NCBI RefSeq assembly: GCF_002813455.1
Contig: NZ_PHHE01000001.1
Location: forward strand, 868,001-932,000
Reading direction: 5' to 3'
Length of the DNA: 64,000 bases
Source: Pseudomonas baetica
GTDB lineage: Bacteria > Pseudomonadota > Gammaproteobacteria > Pseudomonadales > Pseudomonadaceae
Shown here: positions 1 to 10,800 of the stretch, piece after piece
Layout of the letters: each line of letters begins with the position of its first letter
Position numbering within the stretch: position 1 is the first letter of the stretch
The notes under the pieces: model-generated
What the model was told of the DNA's origin: nothing
The model's database searches: none
What the model saw: the letters and a program-made list of their open reading frames with translations, nothing else
Program-made: the position numbers and the translations under genes

Positions 1-535
1 TTTCGGCCCGAACCTGTTTGACGAATGGCGTTACCTGGATGTGGGGCAACCGTATCAGGACAACTCCAAGCGCCCGCTGAACAAGGACTTCGTCCTTAAC
101 GCCGAGCGTTATCAAGGCGCCAGCGTATTGCTGGCCCGCGAAAACTTCGGTTGCGGCTCCAGCCGTGAACACGCGCCGTGGGCGCTGGAAGAATACGGTT
201 TTCGCAGCATCATCGCGCCGAGCTATGCCGACATCTTCTTCAACAACAGCTTCAAGAACGGCTTGCTGCCGATCATCTTGAGCGACGCTGAAGTCGATGA
301 ACTGTTCAAGCAGGTCGAGGCCGAGCCGGGCTATCAATTGCAGGTCGATCTGCAAGCGCAGACCGTGACGCGTCCGGATGGCAAGGTGTACAGCTTTGAA
401 ATTGACGCGTTCCGTAAGCACTGCCTGTTGAACGGTCTGGACGATATCGGCCTGACCTTGCAGGACGGCGATGCGATTGCGACGTTTGAGGCCAAACATC
501 GCGTGAGTCAGCCGTGGTTGTTTCGCGACGCGTGA
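1..535 (+). CDS. leuD: 3-isopropylmalate dehydratase small subunit (5' end outside window)
   Basis: Small subunit of isopropylmalate isomerase, which with LeuC converts 2- to 3-isopropylmalate in leucine synthesis. The reading frame is open from base 2, upstream of the GTG at 41, and begins within the conserved NLFDEWRY segment, so about 35 N-terminal residues lie outside the window. The [15 protein letters not shown] stretch, typical of the aconitase-swivel fold, is present and the C-terminus is complete. leuB lies 1 kb downstream, with a methyltransferase gene between them, as is common in pseudomonads. Confidence 0.97.
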   Translation, partial: FGPNLFDEWRYLDVGQPYQDNSKRPLNKDFVLNAERYQGASVLLARENFGCGSSREHAPWALEEYGFRSIIAPSYADIFFNNSFKNGLLPIILSDAEVDELFKQVEAEPGYQLQVDLQAQTVTRPDGKVYSFEIDAFRKHCLLNGLDDIGLTLQDGDAIATFEAKHRVSQPWLFRDA

Positions 536-567
536 TTGATTCGAGATTGATGTAGTCAGGGCCGGCC

Positions 568-650
568 CCTTCGCGAGCAGGTCGAATCGTCGCACCGTCG
601 CTCCCACATGGGAATGTATTCCAAGGTGGGAGCGAGCCTGCTCGCGAAGA
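568..650. repeat. REPIN-like pair of inverted REP palindromes, left arm interrupted
   Basis: Two facing copies of the Pseudomonas REP core (cttcgcgagcagg / cctgctcgcgaag with the gtgggagcg tail) fill the leuD-methyltransferase gap. The right copy at 626-650 is canonical. The left copy has about 15 extra bases between the gcgagcagg half and the ctcccac tail (582-597), so its hairpin is disrupted. REPINs are thought to be mobilised in trans by RAYT transposases; no RAYT gene is in this window. Confidence 0.85.
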
Positions 651-686
651 CGGCAGCCCGAACAACACAAATATCAGGATGTGACC

Positions 687-1454
687 ATGACCAGCACCGC
701 CCAGCACACTCAGGTCGTACAGAAGCAATTCGGTGAACAGGCCGCCGCCTACCTGAGCAGCGCCGTTCACGCTCAAGGCACTGAATTCGCCCTGCTACAA
801 GCTGAGCTGACAGGACAGGGCAGCGCTCGGCTGCTGGACCTGGGTTGTGGCGCCGGTCACGTGAGCTTTCACGTCGCACCGCTGGTAAAAGAAGTGGTGG
901 CCTACGACCTTTCGCAGCAAATGCTCGATGTGGTCGCGGCGGCTGCCGTAGATCGCGGGTTGAGCAACATTGCTACAGTCAACGGCGCCGCCGAGCGCCT
1001 GCCGTTTGCCGATGGCGAGTTCGACTTCGTGTTCAGCCGTTATTCGGCGCACCACTGGAGCGATCTCGGTGTGGCCCTGCGCGAAGTTCGCCGGGTGCTG
1101 AAGCCGGGCGGCGTGGCGGCGTTTGTTGACGTGTTGTCACCGGGCAGTCCGTTGTTCGACACTTACCTGCAAAGCGTCGAAGTGCTGCGCGACACCAGCC
1201 ATGTGCGCGATTATTCCGCTGGCGAGTGGTTGCGTCAGGTCAGCGAGGCCGGTTTGCATACGCGTAGCACCACGCGTCAGCGTCTGCGGCTTGAGTACAG
1301 CAGTTGGGTCGAACGCATGCGTACACCTGAAGTGATGCGCGCGGCGATCCGCCAGTTGCAGCAGTCGATGGGCAACGAAGTGCGCGAATATTTTGAGATT
1401 GATGCCGATGGCTCGTTCAGTACTGATGTAATCGTGCTGATGGCGCAACGGTAA
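687..1454 (+). CDS. class I SAM-dependent methyltransferase (Methyltransf_11 type)
   Basis: A 255-residue Rossmann-fold methyltransferase. Motif I (LLDLGCGAGHVSFHVA, about residues 48-63) binds S-adenosylmethionine, AYDLSQQML is the acidic loop, and LKPGGVAAFVDVL is the post-motif region. The family (UbiE/BioC-like, Methyltransf_11) acts on small molecules; the substrate here cannot be read from sequence. I chose the ATG at 687 over the GTG at 681 because the AGGA at 675-678 is better spaced. It sits between leuD and leuB, a conserved pseudomonad arrangement, so it is probably cotranscribed with leucine genes although no role in leucine synthesis is known to me. Confidence 0.9.
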   Translation: MTSTAQHTQVVQKQFGEQAAAYLSSAVHAQGTEFALLQAELTGQGSARLLDLGCGAGHVSFHVAPLVKEVVAYDLSQQMLDVVAAAAVDRGLSNIATVNGAAERLPFADGEFDFVFSRYSAHHWSDLGVALREVRRVLKPGGVAAFVDVLSPGSPLFDTYLQSVEVLRDTSHVRDYSAGEWLRQVSEAGLHTRSTTRQRLRLEYSSWVERMRTPEVMRAAIRQLQQSMGNEVREYFEIDADGSFSTDVIVLMAQR

Positions 1455-1509
1455 GCATTTTTCCGGGAGTGCCAGTAAACGGCGCACCGACTGAAGACAC
1501 GAGGAAAGC

Positions 1510-2592
<1,083 letters not shown>

Positions 2593-2658
2593 TCTCTCCG
2601 GCCCGCTGCGAAATTCAATACAAAGCAGCGGTCCACTTTTCAAGAAGGTGTAGTTGCG

Positions 2659-3771
2659 ATGAAACGTGTAGGTCTGATCGGTTGGCGCGGTATGGTCGGT
2701 TCCGTGCTCATGCAGCGGATGCTGGAAGAGCAGGATTTCGATCTTATCGAGCCGGTGTTTTTCACCACTTCCAATGTCGGTGGCCAAGGCCCGTCCGTGG
2801 GCAAGGACATTGCTCCGCTCAAGGACGCTTACAGCATTGAAGAGCTGAAGACCCTCGACGTGATCCTGACCTGCCAGGGCGGCGACTACACCAGCGAAGT
2901 GTTCCCCAAGCTGCGTGAGGCCGGTTGGCAGGGTTACTGGATCGACGCGGCCTCGAGCCTGCGCATGAACGATGACGCGGTCATCATTCTCGATCCGGTC
3001 AACCGCAAGGTCATCGACCAGCAACTGGACGCAGGCACCAAGAACTACATCGGCGGCAACTGCACCGTCAGCCTGATGCTGATGGGCCTGGGCGGTCTGT
3101 TCGAAGCCGGTCTGGTCGAGTGGATGAGCGCCATGACTTATCAGGCGGCTTCCGGTGCCGGCGCGCAGAACATGCGTGAACTGATCAAGCAAATGGGCGC
3201 GACTCACGCTGCCGTTGCTGATCAACTGGCCGATCCGGCCAGCGCGATCCTCGACATCGACCGTCGTGTGGCCGACGCCATGCGCAGCGAAGCGTACCCG
3301 ACCGAGAACTTCGGCGTGCCGCTGGCCGGCAGCCTGATCCCGTGGATCGACAAGGAACTGCCGAACGGTCAGAGCCGCGAAGAGTGGAAAGCCCAGGCCG
3401 AGACCAACAAGATTCTGGGTCGCTTCAAAAGCCCGATCCCGGTCGACGGCATCTGCGTGCGCATCGGCGCCATGCGTTGCCACAGCCAGGCGCTGACCAT
3501 CAAGCTGAACAAAGACGTGCCGATCGCCGACATCGAAGGGCTGATCAGTCAGCACAATCCTTGGGTCAAACTGGTGCCGAACCAGCGCGAAATCAGCATG
3601 CAGGAGCTGAGCCCGACCAAGGTGACTGGCACCCTGAATGTTCCGGTGGGGCGTCTGCGCAAGCTGAACATGGGCACCCAGTATCTGGGCGCCTTCACCG
3701 TCGGCGACCAACTGCTGTGGGGCGCGGCCGAACCGCTGCGTCGCATGCTGCGGATTTTGCTGGAGCGTTGA
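2659..3771 (+). CDS. asd: aspartate-semialdehyde dehydrogenase
   Basis: NADP-dependent reduction of aspartyl phosphate to aspartate semialdehyde, the branch point to lysine/diaminopimelate, threonine and methionine. The 370-residue length matches the gram-negative Asd class. Visible are the N-terminal nucleotide-binding [14 protein letters not shown], the catalytic cysteine in [15 protein letters not shown] (about residue 135) and the substrate-binding [15 protein letters not shown] segment. The AAGAAGG at 2642-2648 serves as Shine-Dalgarno. A hairpin with a T-tract follows, separating it from the paralogue downstream. Confidence 0.98.
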   Translation: MKRVGLIGWRGMVGSVLMQRMLEEQDFDLIEPVFFTTSNVGGQGPSVGKDIAPLKDAYSIEELKTLDVILTCQGGDYTSEVFPKLREAGWQGYWIDAASSLRMNDDAVIILDPVNRKVIDQQLDAGTKNYIGGNCTVSLMLMGLGGLFEAGLVEWMSAMTYQAASGAGAQNMRELIKQMGATHAAVADQLADPASAILDIDRRVADAMRSEAYPTENFGVPLAGSLIPWIDKELPNGQSREEWKAQAETNKILGRFKSPIPVDGICVRIGAMRCHSQALTIKLNKDVPIADIEGLISQHNPWVKLVPNQREISMQELSPTKVTGTLNVPVGRLRKLNMGTQYLGAFTVGDQLLWGAAEPLRRMLRILLER

Positions 3772-3793
3772 TCGCTTGCAGCAATGAAAGAGC

Positions 3794-3823
3794 TCGCGCC
3801 TTGTGAGAGGTGCGGGTTTTTTT
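3794..3823 (+). terminator. rho-independent terminator after asd
   Basis: A 7-bp stem (cgcgcct / aggtgcg, one G-U pair) is followed by seven T at 3817-3823. It closes the leuD-asd transcription unit just before the REPIN. Confidence 0.75.
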
Positions 3824-3845
3824 ATGCTTCAGATTTCTCGATTGC

Positions 3846-3935
3846 CTGTACCGGCCTCTTCGCGAGCAGGCTCGCTCCCACAGGGGAATGCATTTCAAAG
3901 TGGGAGCGAGCCTGCTCGCGAAGAGGCCGGTACAG
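3846..3935. repeat. REPIN with perfect 36-bp inverted arms
   Basis: Arms 3846-3881 and 3900-3935 are exact reverse complements over 36 bases, separated by an 18-base spacer. The cores are the same REP sequence as at 568-650. The arms extend beyond the REP core by a shared ctgtaccggc segment. The repeat lies between asd and the asd-like gene. Confidence 0.9.
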
Positions 3936-4019
3936 CGACCACAAATGCTGGGCAGAAATTGCCTGTGCGCCAGTCACCCGGTAAAGTGCCGCTCCCCCCG
4001 TTTCGCCAGAGGTAGAATC

Positions 4020-5030
4020 ATGACCCAGACCCTAGATATTGCCGTGATCGGCGCCACCGGTACTGTCGGCGAAACCCTCGTACAGATTCTCGAAGAGCGC
4101 GACTTCCCGGTCGGCAACCTGCACCTGCTGGCCAGCAGCGAATCCGCCGGCAGTTCCGTGCTGTACCGCAACAAGAACGTACGCGTGCGCGAAGTCGATG
4201 AGTTCGATTTCAGCAAGGTCAAACTGGTGTTTTTCGCTGCCGGTCCAGCCATCACCCTGAGCTACGCTGCCCGCGCCCATGCTGCCGGCTGCTCGCTGAT
4301 CGACCTGTCGGGCGCCTTGCCGGCCGATCAGGCGCCGCAAGTGGTGCCGGAAGCCAACGCCGCTGTGCTCGCCGGTTTGAAAGCGCCGTTTCAGGTCAGC
4401 AGCCCCAGCCCGTCGGCCACTTCGCTCGCCGTAGTGTTGGCGCCGCTGCTTGAGCTGATCGATCTGCAGTACGTCAACGTCACCGCCAATCTCGCCGTTT
4501 CCGCCCAGGGTCGCGAAGCCGTCACCGAGCTGGCACGTCAAACAGCCGAGCTGCTTAATATGCGCCCGCTGGAGCCAACCTTCTTTGATCGCCAGATGGC
4601 GTTTAACCTGTTGGCGCAGGTCGGCACGCCTGATGCGCAGGGCCACACGCTGCTGGAAAAACGTCTGGTGCGCGAGCTGCGCCAGGTGCTGGCGCAGCCT
4701 TTATTAAAGATTTCCGCAACTTGCGTTCAAGCCCCGGTGTTTTTTGGCGATAGCTTTAGCGTGACCTTGCAGTCAGCGCAGGCTGTCGACCTGGTAAAGG
4801 TCAATGCCGCGCTGGAAGATGCGCCGGGTATCGAACTGGTCGAGGCGGGTGATTATCCGACGGCGGTCGGCGATGCGGTGGGGCAGGACGTTGTCTATGT
4901 CGGTCGCGTGCGCAACGGTGTCGATGACCCGGCGGAACTTAATCTGTGGCTGACGTCAGATAACGTACGTAAAGGCGCGGCCCTTAACGCTGTGCAGGTG
5001 GCTGAATTGTTGATAAAAGACCTGCTGTAA
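4020..5030 (+). CDS. aspartate-semialdehyde dehydrogenase paralogue lacking the catalytic cysteine (USG-1 type)
   Basis: A 336-residue protein with the Asd fold: an N-terminal AVIGATGTVGETLVQIL nucleotide-binding motif and a C-terminal dimerisation domain. At the position of the Asd active-site cysteine (usual form N-C-S/T) it reads SSPSPSATSLAVVLAP, with no cysteine, so dehydrogenase activity is unlikely. It corresponds to the USG-1-like family that lies next to fimV in pseudomonads and has no established function. The ATG at 4020 follows CCAGAGGTAGA. An upstream in-frame start at 3810 would translate through the REPIN and is rejected. Confidence 0.9.
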   Translation: MTQTLDIAVIGATGTVGETLVQILEERDFPVGNLHLLASSESAGSSVLYRNKNVRVREVDEFDFSKVKLVFFAAGPAITLSYAARAHAAGCSLIDLSGALPADQAPQVVPEANAAVLAGLKAPFQVSSPSPSATSLAVVLAPLLELIDLQYVNVTANLAVSAQGREAVTELARQTAELLNMRPLEPTFFDRQMAFNLLAQVGTPDAQGHTLLEKRLVRELRQVLAQPLLKISATCVQAPVFFGDSFSVTLQSAQAVDLVKVNAALEDAPGIELVEAGDYPTAVGDAVGQDVVYVGRVRNGVDDPAELNLWLTSDNVRKGAALNAVQVAELLIKDLL

Positions 5031-5238
5031 AAGATACTTGGCAACAATTTGTCGACTGATTCTAGCCGGGCGCTATGCTTGGCCGGAGCACTCGATAACG
5101 TTTCACCCTCCGGGACTTTCCGGGGCATCAAAGAAATGATCGCGCGCGACACCTGTCGTCGTCGCGCGCAATGCCTTACGGCAGCGGCAATCAACATCTT
5201 CTCGCTGGCCGAGGAACGTTCAAACAAAGGATGAGGCT

Positions 5239-7890
5239 ATGGTTCAAGTTCGCAAACTGGTGTTAGCAATAGCGGCCGCGTCGGCGCTGTCCTCCGGTAT
5301 GGCGCATGCCCTCGGGCTCGGGGAGCTGACCCTGAAGTCGACCCTGAACCAGCCGCTGGTGGCTGAAATCGAGCTGCTCGACGTCAAGGATCTCACCGCT
5401 GCCGAAGTGGTGCCGAGCCTGGCCTCGCCGGAAGATTTCGCCAAGGCCGGCGTTGATCGCCAGGCTTTCCTTAACGATCTGACGTTTACCCCGGTGCTCA
5501 ACGCCAGCGGCAAAAGCGTGCTGCGCGTAACGTCGAGCAAGCCGCTGTCGGAACCGATGGTGAAATTCCTCGTGCAGGTGATGTGGCCGAACGGCCGTCT
5601 GCTGCGCGATTACAGCGTGCTGCTGGATCCATCGAAGTTCTCGCCGCAGACTGCTGATGCCGCCGCGCAACCGGCGCCGTCGCAAACCGTCACCGCGCCG
5701 ACCACTGGCGCCACGCACCCGGCTCAATACACCACCACGCCGCGCGACACCCTGTGGGAAATCGCCGCGAAGGCGCGCACTGGCGGTTCGGTGCAGCAGA
5801 CCATGCTGGCCATTCAAGCGCTGAACCCGGACGCTTTCATCGGCGGCAACATCAACCGGCTGAAAAGCGGTCAGGTGCTGCGCCTGCCGGACTCGGTGCA
5901 GAGCACTTCACTGCCACAGTCCAAAGCCATTGCTGAAGTCGCCGCGCAAAACGAGGCCTGGCGTCAGGGCCGTCGTTATGTGGCCAAGCCTGGCAGCGGT
6001 CAGCAGCAGCTCGATGCGACCAATCGTGGTCGCGGCAATAGCGGCGCTGCGCCAGATGCCAAAGACAACCTGAGCCTGGTCTCTGCCGAAAGCGCCAAGG
6101 CGCGCGGCAAAGGCCCGGCCGGCGATGCCAAGGCCCTGAGCAACAAGCTCGCGCTCACTCAGGAAAGCCTCGACACGACCCGTCGTGACAATGAGGAACT
6201 GAAAAGCCGCATGTCCGATCTGCAAAGTCAGCTGGACAAGCTGCAAAAGCTGATCGAGCTGAAGAACAATCAACTGGCGAAGATGCAGGCCGAAGGCGCG
6301 GGCGCCGCGCCGGCCGGCAATCCTGCCGCTGCGCCGGTTCCGGCGATTACCGCCGAACTGGCCGCCACGCCGCCGGCCACTCCGGTCGATGCTGCATCGC
6401 CTACGCCAGAGTCGGCCATCGCACCACCGGCTGAAACGCCTGCCGAGACCCCCGTTGTAGAGCCGAAACCGGTTGTCGATGACGAAAAAACCTTCAACGA
6501 GCTGCTGACCAATCCGATCCTGATGGGGCTGGTCGGTGGCGGTGCTGTGGTTCTGCTGCTCTTGCTGTTGCTGCTGGCCCGTCGCCGTAAAGCTCAGCAG
6601 GAAGCCGAAAAGCATGTGCGCATGGCTCGCGCCCTCGCCGAAGACCAGGAGTTCTCCGCCGACCAGGATCTGCCGGAAAGCAGTTTCGAAGGTCTGGAAA
6701 CACCGGCGGCGAGCGTCAAGCTGAACACGCCGGCGCCAGCCCCTGTTGCTGCGGTAGTCGCCCCGATCGTGATGGCCGAACCGATTGCCGCGCCGCTGGT
6801 GGCGCCGGCCGCTGAGCGCTCCGACGACGTGCTGGACAAGGCGCAATCGCACATCAATGCCGGTCGCCTGAATCAGGCGGCCGCGTTGCTGGAAGAGGGC
6901 GTCAGCCTGGAGCCACAGCGCAGCGATCTGCGTCTCAAGCTGATGGAAGTCTACGGTCAGCAGGGCGACCGCGATGCGTTCGTTGGTCAGGAGCGTCAGC
7001 TGGTGGCCAATGGCGACAACTTCGCCAAGGTCGAAGAGTTGAAAAGCCGCTTCCCGGCCATGGCGGTAGCTGTTGCCAGTGGTCTTGCGGCAGCGGCTGT
7101 TGCTGCTGAGCTGGATGCTCAGTACGTCAAAGACTTACTGCTGGATGAGCCGGAAGAACCAGCAACGACACCTGCTGAAGATGATCTGGACAGCGCGTTT
7201 GACTTGAGTCTGGACGATCTCGACAACATTACGCCGGTAGAACCTGCGCCGGTCGTTGAGCCAGAAGCGCCGATTGAGCTGGGTGCCCCGGTCGAGCTGG
7301 ACGAATTCCCGGCGGACGATGATTTGAGCTTCGAATCGGTGCTGCAACAGCAGACCGAAATCAAAGAGAATCTGGACGACTTGTCGGACTTCGACCTGGA
7401 TCTGGATCTTGGCGCCGAACCAGCGCCAGCCGCATTGGCTGACGACGATTTTCTGCTGGATCTGGACGACAGCGTGAAGGATCTGCCGCCGGTCGAGGCG
7501 CCAGTGGTTGCCGATGTGCCGCAGGATGATCTCGAGTTGCCAGCCGATTTCGATCTGTCGCTGGCCGATGAAATGGACAGCAACCCAGCTGCCGAACCGG
7601 ATGCCTTCGCGGCTGAGTTGGACGACGTCAACGCCGAACTGGATCGCCTGTCGCAAAGCATCGCCGAACCGACCTTCACCGAAGCCGATGCAATGAAGGG
7701 TGATGATCTTGGCGAAGATGATTTCGACTTCCTCGCCGGCACTGACGAAGCGGCGACCAAGCTCGATCTGGCTCAGGCCTACATCGACATGGGCGACAGC
7801 GATGGTGCACGCGACATCCTCAACGAAGTGTTGACCGAAGGTGACGAGAAGCAGCGTGGTGAGGCCAAGGACATGCTCTCGAGCTTGTAA
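5239..7890 (+). CDS. fimV: FimV, peptidoglycan-binding polar assembly protein
   Basis: Inner-membrane organiser of type IV pili and polar markers; in P. aeruginosa FimV supports PilMNOPQ secretin assembly, twitching motility and cAMP signalling. Its 883 residues show a signal peptide ending near AHA (about residue 25), a FimV N-terminal domain (GLGELTLKSTLNQPLVAEIELL), a LysM domain at about 165-215, a coiled coil at about 300-350, one membrane segment at about 428-450 (VGGGAVVLLLLLLLLARRR), a long acidic Asp/Glu/Pro-rich cytoplasmic region and the conserved C-terminal TPR-like FimV cap (ATKLDLAQAYIDMGDSDGAR). The start follows AAAGGATGAGGCT. No in-frame break is seen. Confidence 0.96.
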   Translation: MVQVRKLVLAIAAASALSSGMAHALGLGELTLKSTLNQPLVAEIELLDVKDLTAAEVVPSLASPEDFAKAGVDRQAFLNDLTFTPVLNASGKSVLRVTSSKPLSEPMVKFLVQVMWPNGRLLRDYSVLLDPSKFSPQTADAAAQPAPSQTVTAPTTGATHPAQYTTTPRDTLWEIAAKARTGGSVQQTMLAIQALNPDAFIGGNINRLKSGQVLRLPDSVQSTSLPQSKAIAEVAAQNEAWRQGRRYVAKPGSGQQQLDATNRGRGNSGAAPDAKDNLSLVSAESAKARGKGPAGDAKALSNKLALTQESLDTTRRDNEELKSRMSDLQSQLDKLQKLIELKNNQLAKMQAEGAGAAPAGNPAAAPVPAITAELAATPPATPVDAASPTPESAIAPPAETPAETPVVEPKPVVDDEKTFNELLTNPILMGLVGGGAVVLLLLLLLLARRRKAQQEAEKHVRMARALAEDQEFSADQDLPESSFEGLETPAASVKLNTPAPAPVAAVVAPIVMAEPIAAPLVAPAAERSDDVLDKAQSHINAGRLNQAAALLEEGVSLEPQRSDLRLKLMEVYGQQGDRDAFVGQERQLVANGDNFAKVEELKSRFPAMAVAVASGLAAAAVAAELDAQYVKDLLLDEPEEPATTPAEDDLDSAFDLSLDDLDNITPVEPAPVVEPEAPIELGAPVELDEFPADDDLSFESVLQQQTEIKENLDDLSDFDLDLDLGAEPAPAALADDDFLLDLDDSVKDLPPVEAPVVADVPQDDLELPADFDLSLADEMDSNPAAEPDAFAAELDDVNAELDRLSQSIAEPTFTEADAMKGDDLGEDDFDFLAGTDEAATKLDLAQAYIDMGDSDGARDILNEVLTEGDEKQRGEAKDMLSSL

Positions 7891-7910
7891 TCAGTCCAGC
7901 GATAAACGAA

Positions 7911-7939
7911 GCGGCAGCCCATTGAGGCTGCCGTTTTTG
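7911..7939 (+). terminator. terminator after fimV
   Basis: The stem gcggcagcc / ggctgccgt, with a short cattga loop, is followed by a T-rich tract (tttttgttt). Confidence 0.85.
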
Positions 7940-7972
7940 TTTGTGCGGGATTCATTGGTGCCTGATCCACCG

Positions 7973-8040
7973 CTTTCGCGAGCAAGCCCGCTCCCACAGG
8001 GGAATGCATTCCAAGTGTGGGAGCGGGCTTGCTCGCGAAG
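7973..8040. repeat. REPIN between fimV and truA
   Basis: The arm at 7973-7998 (ctttcgcgagcaagcccg and tail) is the inverse of the one at 8016-8040. The core is the gcgagcaagcccgctccc variant, a different REP subtype from the two upstream copies (gcgagcaggctcgctccc). Confidence 0.9.
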
Positions 8041-8159
8041 GCATTGTTACAGGCGACAGAGAACCTCTGGTATCCCTGAACCACAGCCTTATAATGCCCG
8101 CCTTTGCAAAAACAGCAGGCTGTCCCACCTTGGCAAACATAGATAACCCGGTCGCCGAA

Positions 8160-8984
8160 ATGGCCCCCGAGGGCTTTTACCGCGTAGCACTGGGCGTTGA
8201 GTACAAAGGCTCGCGCTACAGCGGCTGGCAGCGTCAGTTGACCGGTGTGGCAACGGTGCAGGAAGAGCTCGAAAAAGCCCTGTCGAAAGTCGCCAATTCA
8301 CCGGTTTCCCTGCAATGCGCCGGGCGTACCGACGCTGGCGTGCATGCCTGCGGGCAAGTGGTGCATTTCGATACCACGGTCGATCGTTCGCTGAAAGCCT
8401 GGGTGATGGGCGCCAATATCAATCTGCCCCATGACATCAGCGTCAGTTGGGCGCGGGTGATGCCGGCACATTTTCATGCGCGCTTCAAAGCCATCGCCCG
8501 GCGTTATCGCTATGTGATCTACAACGATCAGATTCGCCCGGCGCATCTGAACGAAGAAATCACCTGGAACCACCGTCCACTGGATGTCGAGCGCATGGCT
8601 GAAGCCGCGCAGTACCTGATCGGTACCCACGACTTCAGTGCGTTCCGCGCCGGCCAGTGCCAAGCGAAATCGCCGATCAAGAAGATGCATCACCTGCGCG
8701 TCACCCGTCACGGCAAAATGATCGTGCTCGACATTCGCGCCAATGCCTTCCTGCATCACATGGTGCGCAACATCGCCGGTGTCTTGATGACCATTGGTGC
8801 CGGCGAGCGGCCGGTTGAATGGATGAAGGAAGTGCTGGAAAGCCGCGAGCGCCGTTCCGGTGGTGTGACCGCGCATCCTTATGGGCTGTATCTGGTGCAA
8901 GTCGAGTATCACGACGAATTCCCGTTGCCCGAGCGTTTTATCGGGCCACATTTCCTTACGGGTTTCTCGGAACTTGACGGCTGA
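8160..8984 (+). CDS. truA: tRNA pseudouridine(38-40) synthase
   Basis: Makes pseudouridine at positions 38-40 of tRNA anticodon arms. The catalytic aspartate lies in [18 protein letters not shown], and the [15 protein letters not shown] motif is typical of TruA. From the ATG at 8160 the protein has 274 residues. A TTG at 8130 in the same frame adds ten residues (LANIDNPVAE) and is a serious alternative, as neither has a strong Shine-Dalgarno. A tataat hexamer at 8090-8095 could be the -10 of a local promoter, which would exclude the ATG at 8094 as start. Confidence 0.95.
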   Translation: MAPEGFYRVALGVEYKGSRYSGWQRQLTGVATVQEELEKALSKVANSPVSLQCAGRTDAGVHACGQVVHFDTTVDRSLKAWVMGANINLPHDISVSWARVMPAHFHARFKAIARRYRYVIYNDQIRPAHLNEEITWNHRPLDVERMAEAAQYLIGTHDFSAFRAGQCQAKSPIKKMHHLRVTRHGKMIVLDIRANAFLHHMVRNIAGVLMTIGAGERPVEWMKEVLESRERRSGGVTAHPYGLYLVQVEYHDEFPLPERFIGPHFLTGFSELDG

Positions 8985-9048
8985 CGCCCTCGAACGCTTT
9001 TGTTACCATCCGGGACCTTCCCGGATTTGCCTCGGAGTTTTTATCGAC

Positions 9049-9675
9049 ATGTCAGCCGTTCGCAGCAAAATTTGCGGGATTACCTGCATAGAAGATGCGT
9101 TGGCCGCCGTCGAGGCCGGGGCGGATGCGATCGGATTCGTGTTTTACGCCAAGAGCCCGCGTGCGGTGAGCGTGCAGCAGGCGCGGGCGATCATCAAGGC
9201 CTTGCCGCCGTTTGTGACCACGGTTGGCCTGTTCGTCAATGCCAGCCGCTGCGAGTTGGGGGAAATCCTCGATGCCGTGCCGCTGGATCTGTTGCAGTTC
9301 CATGGCGACGAGCGCGCAGACGAATGCGAAGGCTGGCATCGTCCTTACATCAAGGCGCTGCGGGTCAAGGCGGGCGATGACATTGCTGCGGCCGTCGACG
9401 CCTACCCAAGCGCCAGTGGCGTGCTGCTCGACACTTATGTCGAAGGCGTGCCCGGCGGAACCGGTGAGGCGTTCGACTGGTCTTTGATTCCTCAAGCCTT
9501 GAACAAGCCATTGATTCTGGCCGGCGGGCTCACTGCGCAGAACGTCGCCGACGCTGTCGCGCGGGTTCGGCCTTATGCCGTGGACGTCAGTGGCGGGGTA
9601 GAGGCGAGCAAGGGCATCAAGGATCACGCAAAGATTCGGGCGTTCATCAACGCTGTACGCAAAGCACCATATTGA
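9049..9675 (+). CDS. trpF: phosphoribosylanthranilate isomerase
   Basis: Amadori isomerisation of phosphoribosylanthranilate in tryptophan synthesis. The 208-residue TIM barrel starts with the [11 protein letters not shown] motif holding the catalytic cysteine, and ends with the phosphate-binding loops [13 protein letters not shown] and [23 protein letters not shown] and LLDTYVEG are also diagnostic. I chose the ATG at 9049 (CGGAGTTTTTATCGAC upstream) rather than the overlapping upstream frame. In pseudomonads trpF sits between truA and accD, away from other trp genes, as here. Confidence 0.97.
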   Translation: MSAVRSKICGITCIEDALAAVEAGADAIGFVFYAKSPRAVSVQQARAIIKALPPFVTTVGLFVNASRCELGEILDAVPLDLLQFHGDERADECEGWHRPYIKALRVKAGDDIAAAVDAYPSASGVLLDTYVEGVPGGTGEAFDWSLIPQALNKPLILAGGLTAQNVADAVARVRPYAVDVSGGVEASKGIKDHAKIRAFINAVRKAPY

Positions 9676-9879
9676 TGTGACGGCTGGCAGTCTGCCGCCG
9701 TCCATCAATGCACTTGCACAAAGCAGGCGCGGCTGAGGGTTTCTGGATGGCACGCAGGTCATGTTTCGCGCTGACCGTGGCTGTTCATCAATCATCGCCA
9801 CACACATGAATTTAGCTCAAGGGCATACGCGGGGCTGCGAACCAGAGCGTTCGGGCCGCCGGTACTGGAGAAAGAAAGC

Positions 9880-10800
9880 ATGAGCAACTGGTTAGTAGAC
9901 AAACTGATCCCTTCGATCATGCGCTCGGAGGTCAAGAAGAGCTCGGTGCCTGAAGGTCTGTGGCACAAATGCCCGTCCTGCGAGGCCGTGCTGTATCGTC
10001 CGGAGCTGGAAAAGACCCTGGACGTTTGCCCGAAATGCAACCACCACATGCGCATCGGCGCACGTGCGCGTATCGACATCTTCCTCGATGCTGAAGGTCG
10101 CAACGAGCTGGGCGCCGACCTGGAGCCGGTTGACCGTCTGAAATTCCGCGACGGCAAGAAGTACAAGGATCGCCTGACCGCCGCGCAAAAGCAGACCGGC
10201 GAAAAAGACGCGCTGATCTCCGTAAGCGGCACCCTGTTGGGCATGCCGGTGGTGGTTTCGGCGTTCGAATTCAGCTTCATGGGCGGTTCCATGGGTGCCA
10301 TCGTCGGTGAGCGTTTCGTCCGCGCTGCCAACTACGCGCTGGAAAATCGCTGCCCGATGATCTGCTTCGCGGCCTCCGGTGGCGCGCGGATGCAGGAAGC
10401 CCTGATCTCGCTGATGCAAATGGCCAAGACCTCGGCCGTGCTGGCACGCCTGCGTGAAGAAGGCATTCCGTTCATCTCCGTACTGACCGACCCGGTTTAC
10501 GGTGGTGTTTCCGCCAGTCTGGCCATGCTTGGCGACGTGATCGTCGGCGAGCCGAAAGCCCTGATCGGCTTCGCCGGTCCGCGCGTGATCGAGCAAACCG
10601 TGCGCGAAAAACTGCCGGAAGGCTTCCAGCGCAGCGAATTCCTCCTGGAACACGGTGCGATCGACATGATCATCCACCGTCAGGAACTGCGCCCACGTTT
10701 GGGTAACCTGCTTGCACAAATGACTGGCAAGCCGACGCCGAAATTCGTCGCCGCGCCAATCGAGCCGATCGTGGTTCCTCCGGTACCTGCCGGCCTATGA
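9880..10800 (+). CDS. accD: acetyl-CoA carboxylase carboxyltransferase subunit beta
   Basis: Carboxyl transfer from carboxybiotin to acetyl-CoA with AccA, the committed step of fatty acid synthesis. The 306-residue protein has the N-terminal four-cysteine zinc ribbon (CPSC and CPKC, about residues 30-52) followed by the crotonase-fold carboxyltransferase domain with [19 protein letters not shown] and [26 protein letters not shown]. The ATG follows GGAGAAAGA. Its stop overlaps the folC start (ATGA), so translation of the two is probably coupled. Confidence 0.98.
   Translation: MSNWLVDKLIPSIMRSEVKKSSVPEGLWHKCPSCEAVLYRPELEKTLDVCPKCNHHMRIGARARIDIFLDAEGRNELGADLEPVDRLKFRDGKKYKDRLTAAQKQTGEKDALISVSGTLLGMPVVVSAFEFSFMGGSMGAIVGERFVRAANYALENRCPMICFAASGGARMQEALISLMQMAKTSAVLARLREEGIPFISVLTDPVYGGVSASLAMLGDVIVGEPKALIGFAGPRVIEQTVREKLPEGFQRSEFLLEHGAIDMIIHRQELRPRLGNLLAQMTGKPTPKFVAAPIEPIVVPPVPAGL

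Noticed and set aside
3810..4019. N-terminal extension of the asd-like gene
   Set aside because: It would translate straight through the REPIN palindrome, and the family begins at the ATG at 4020.
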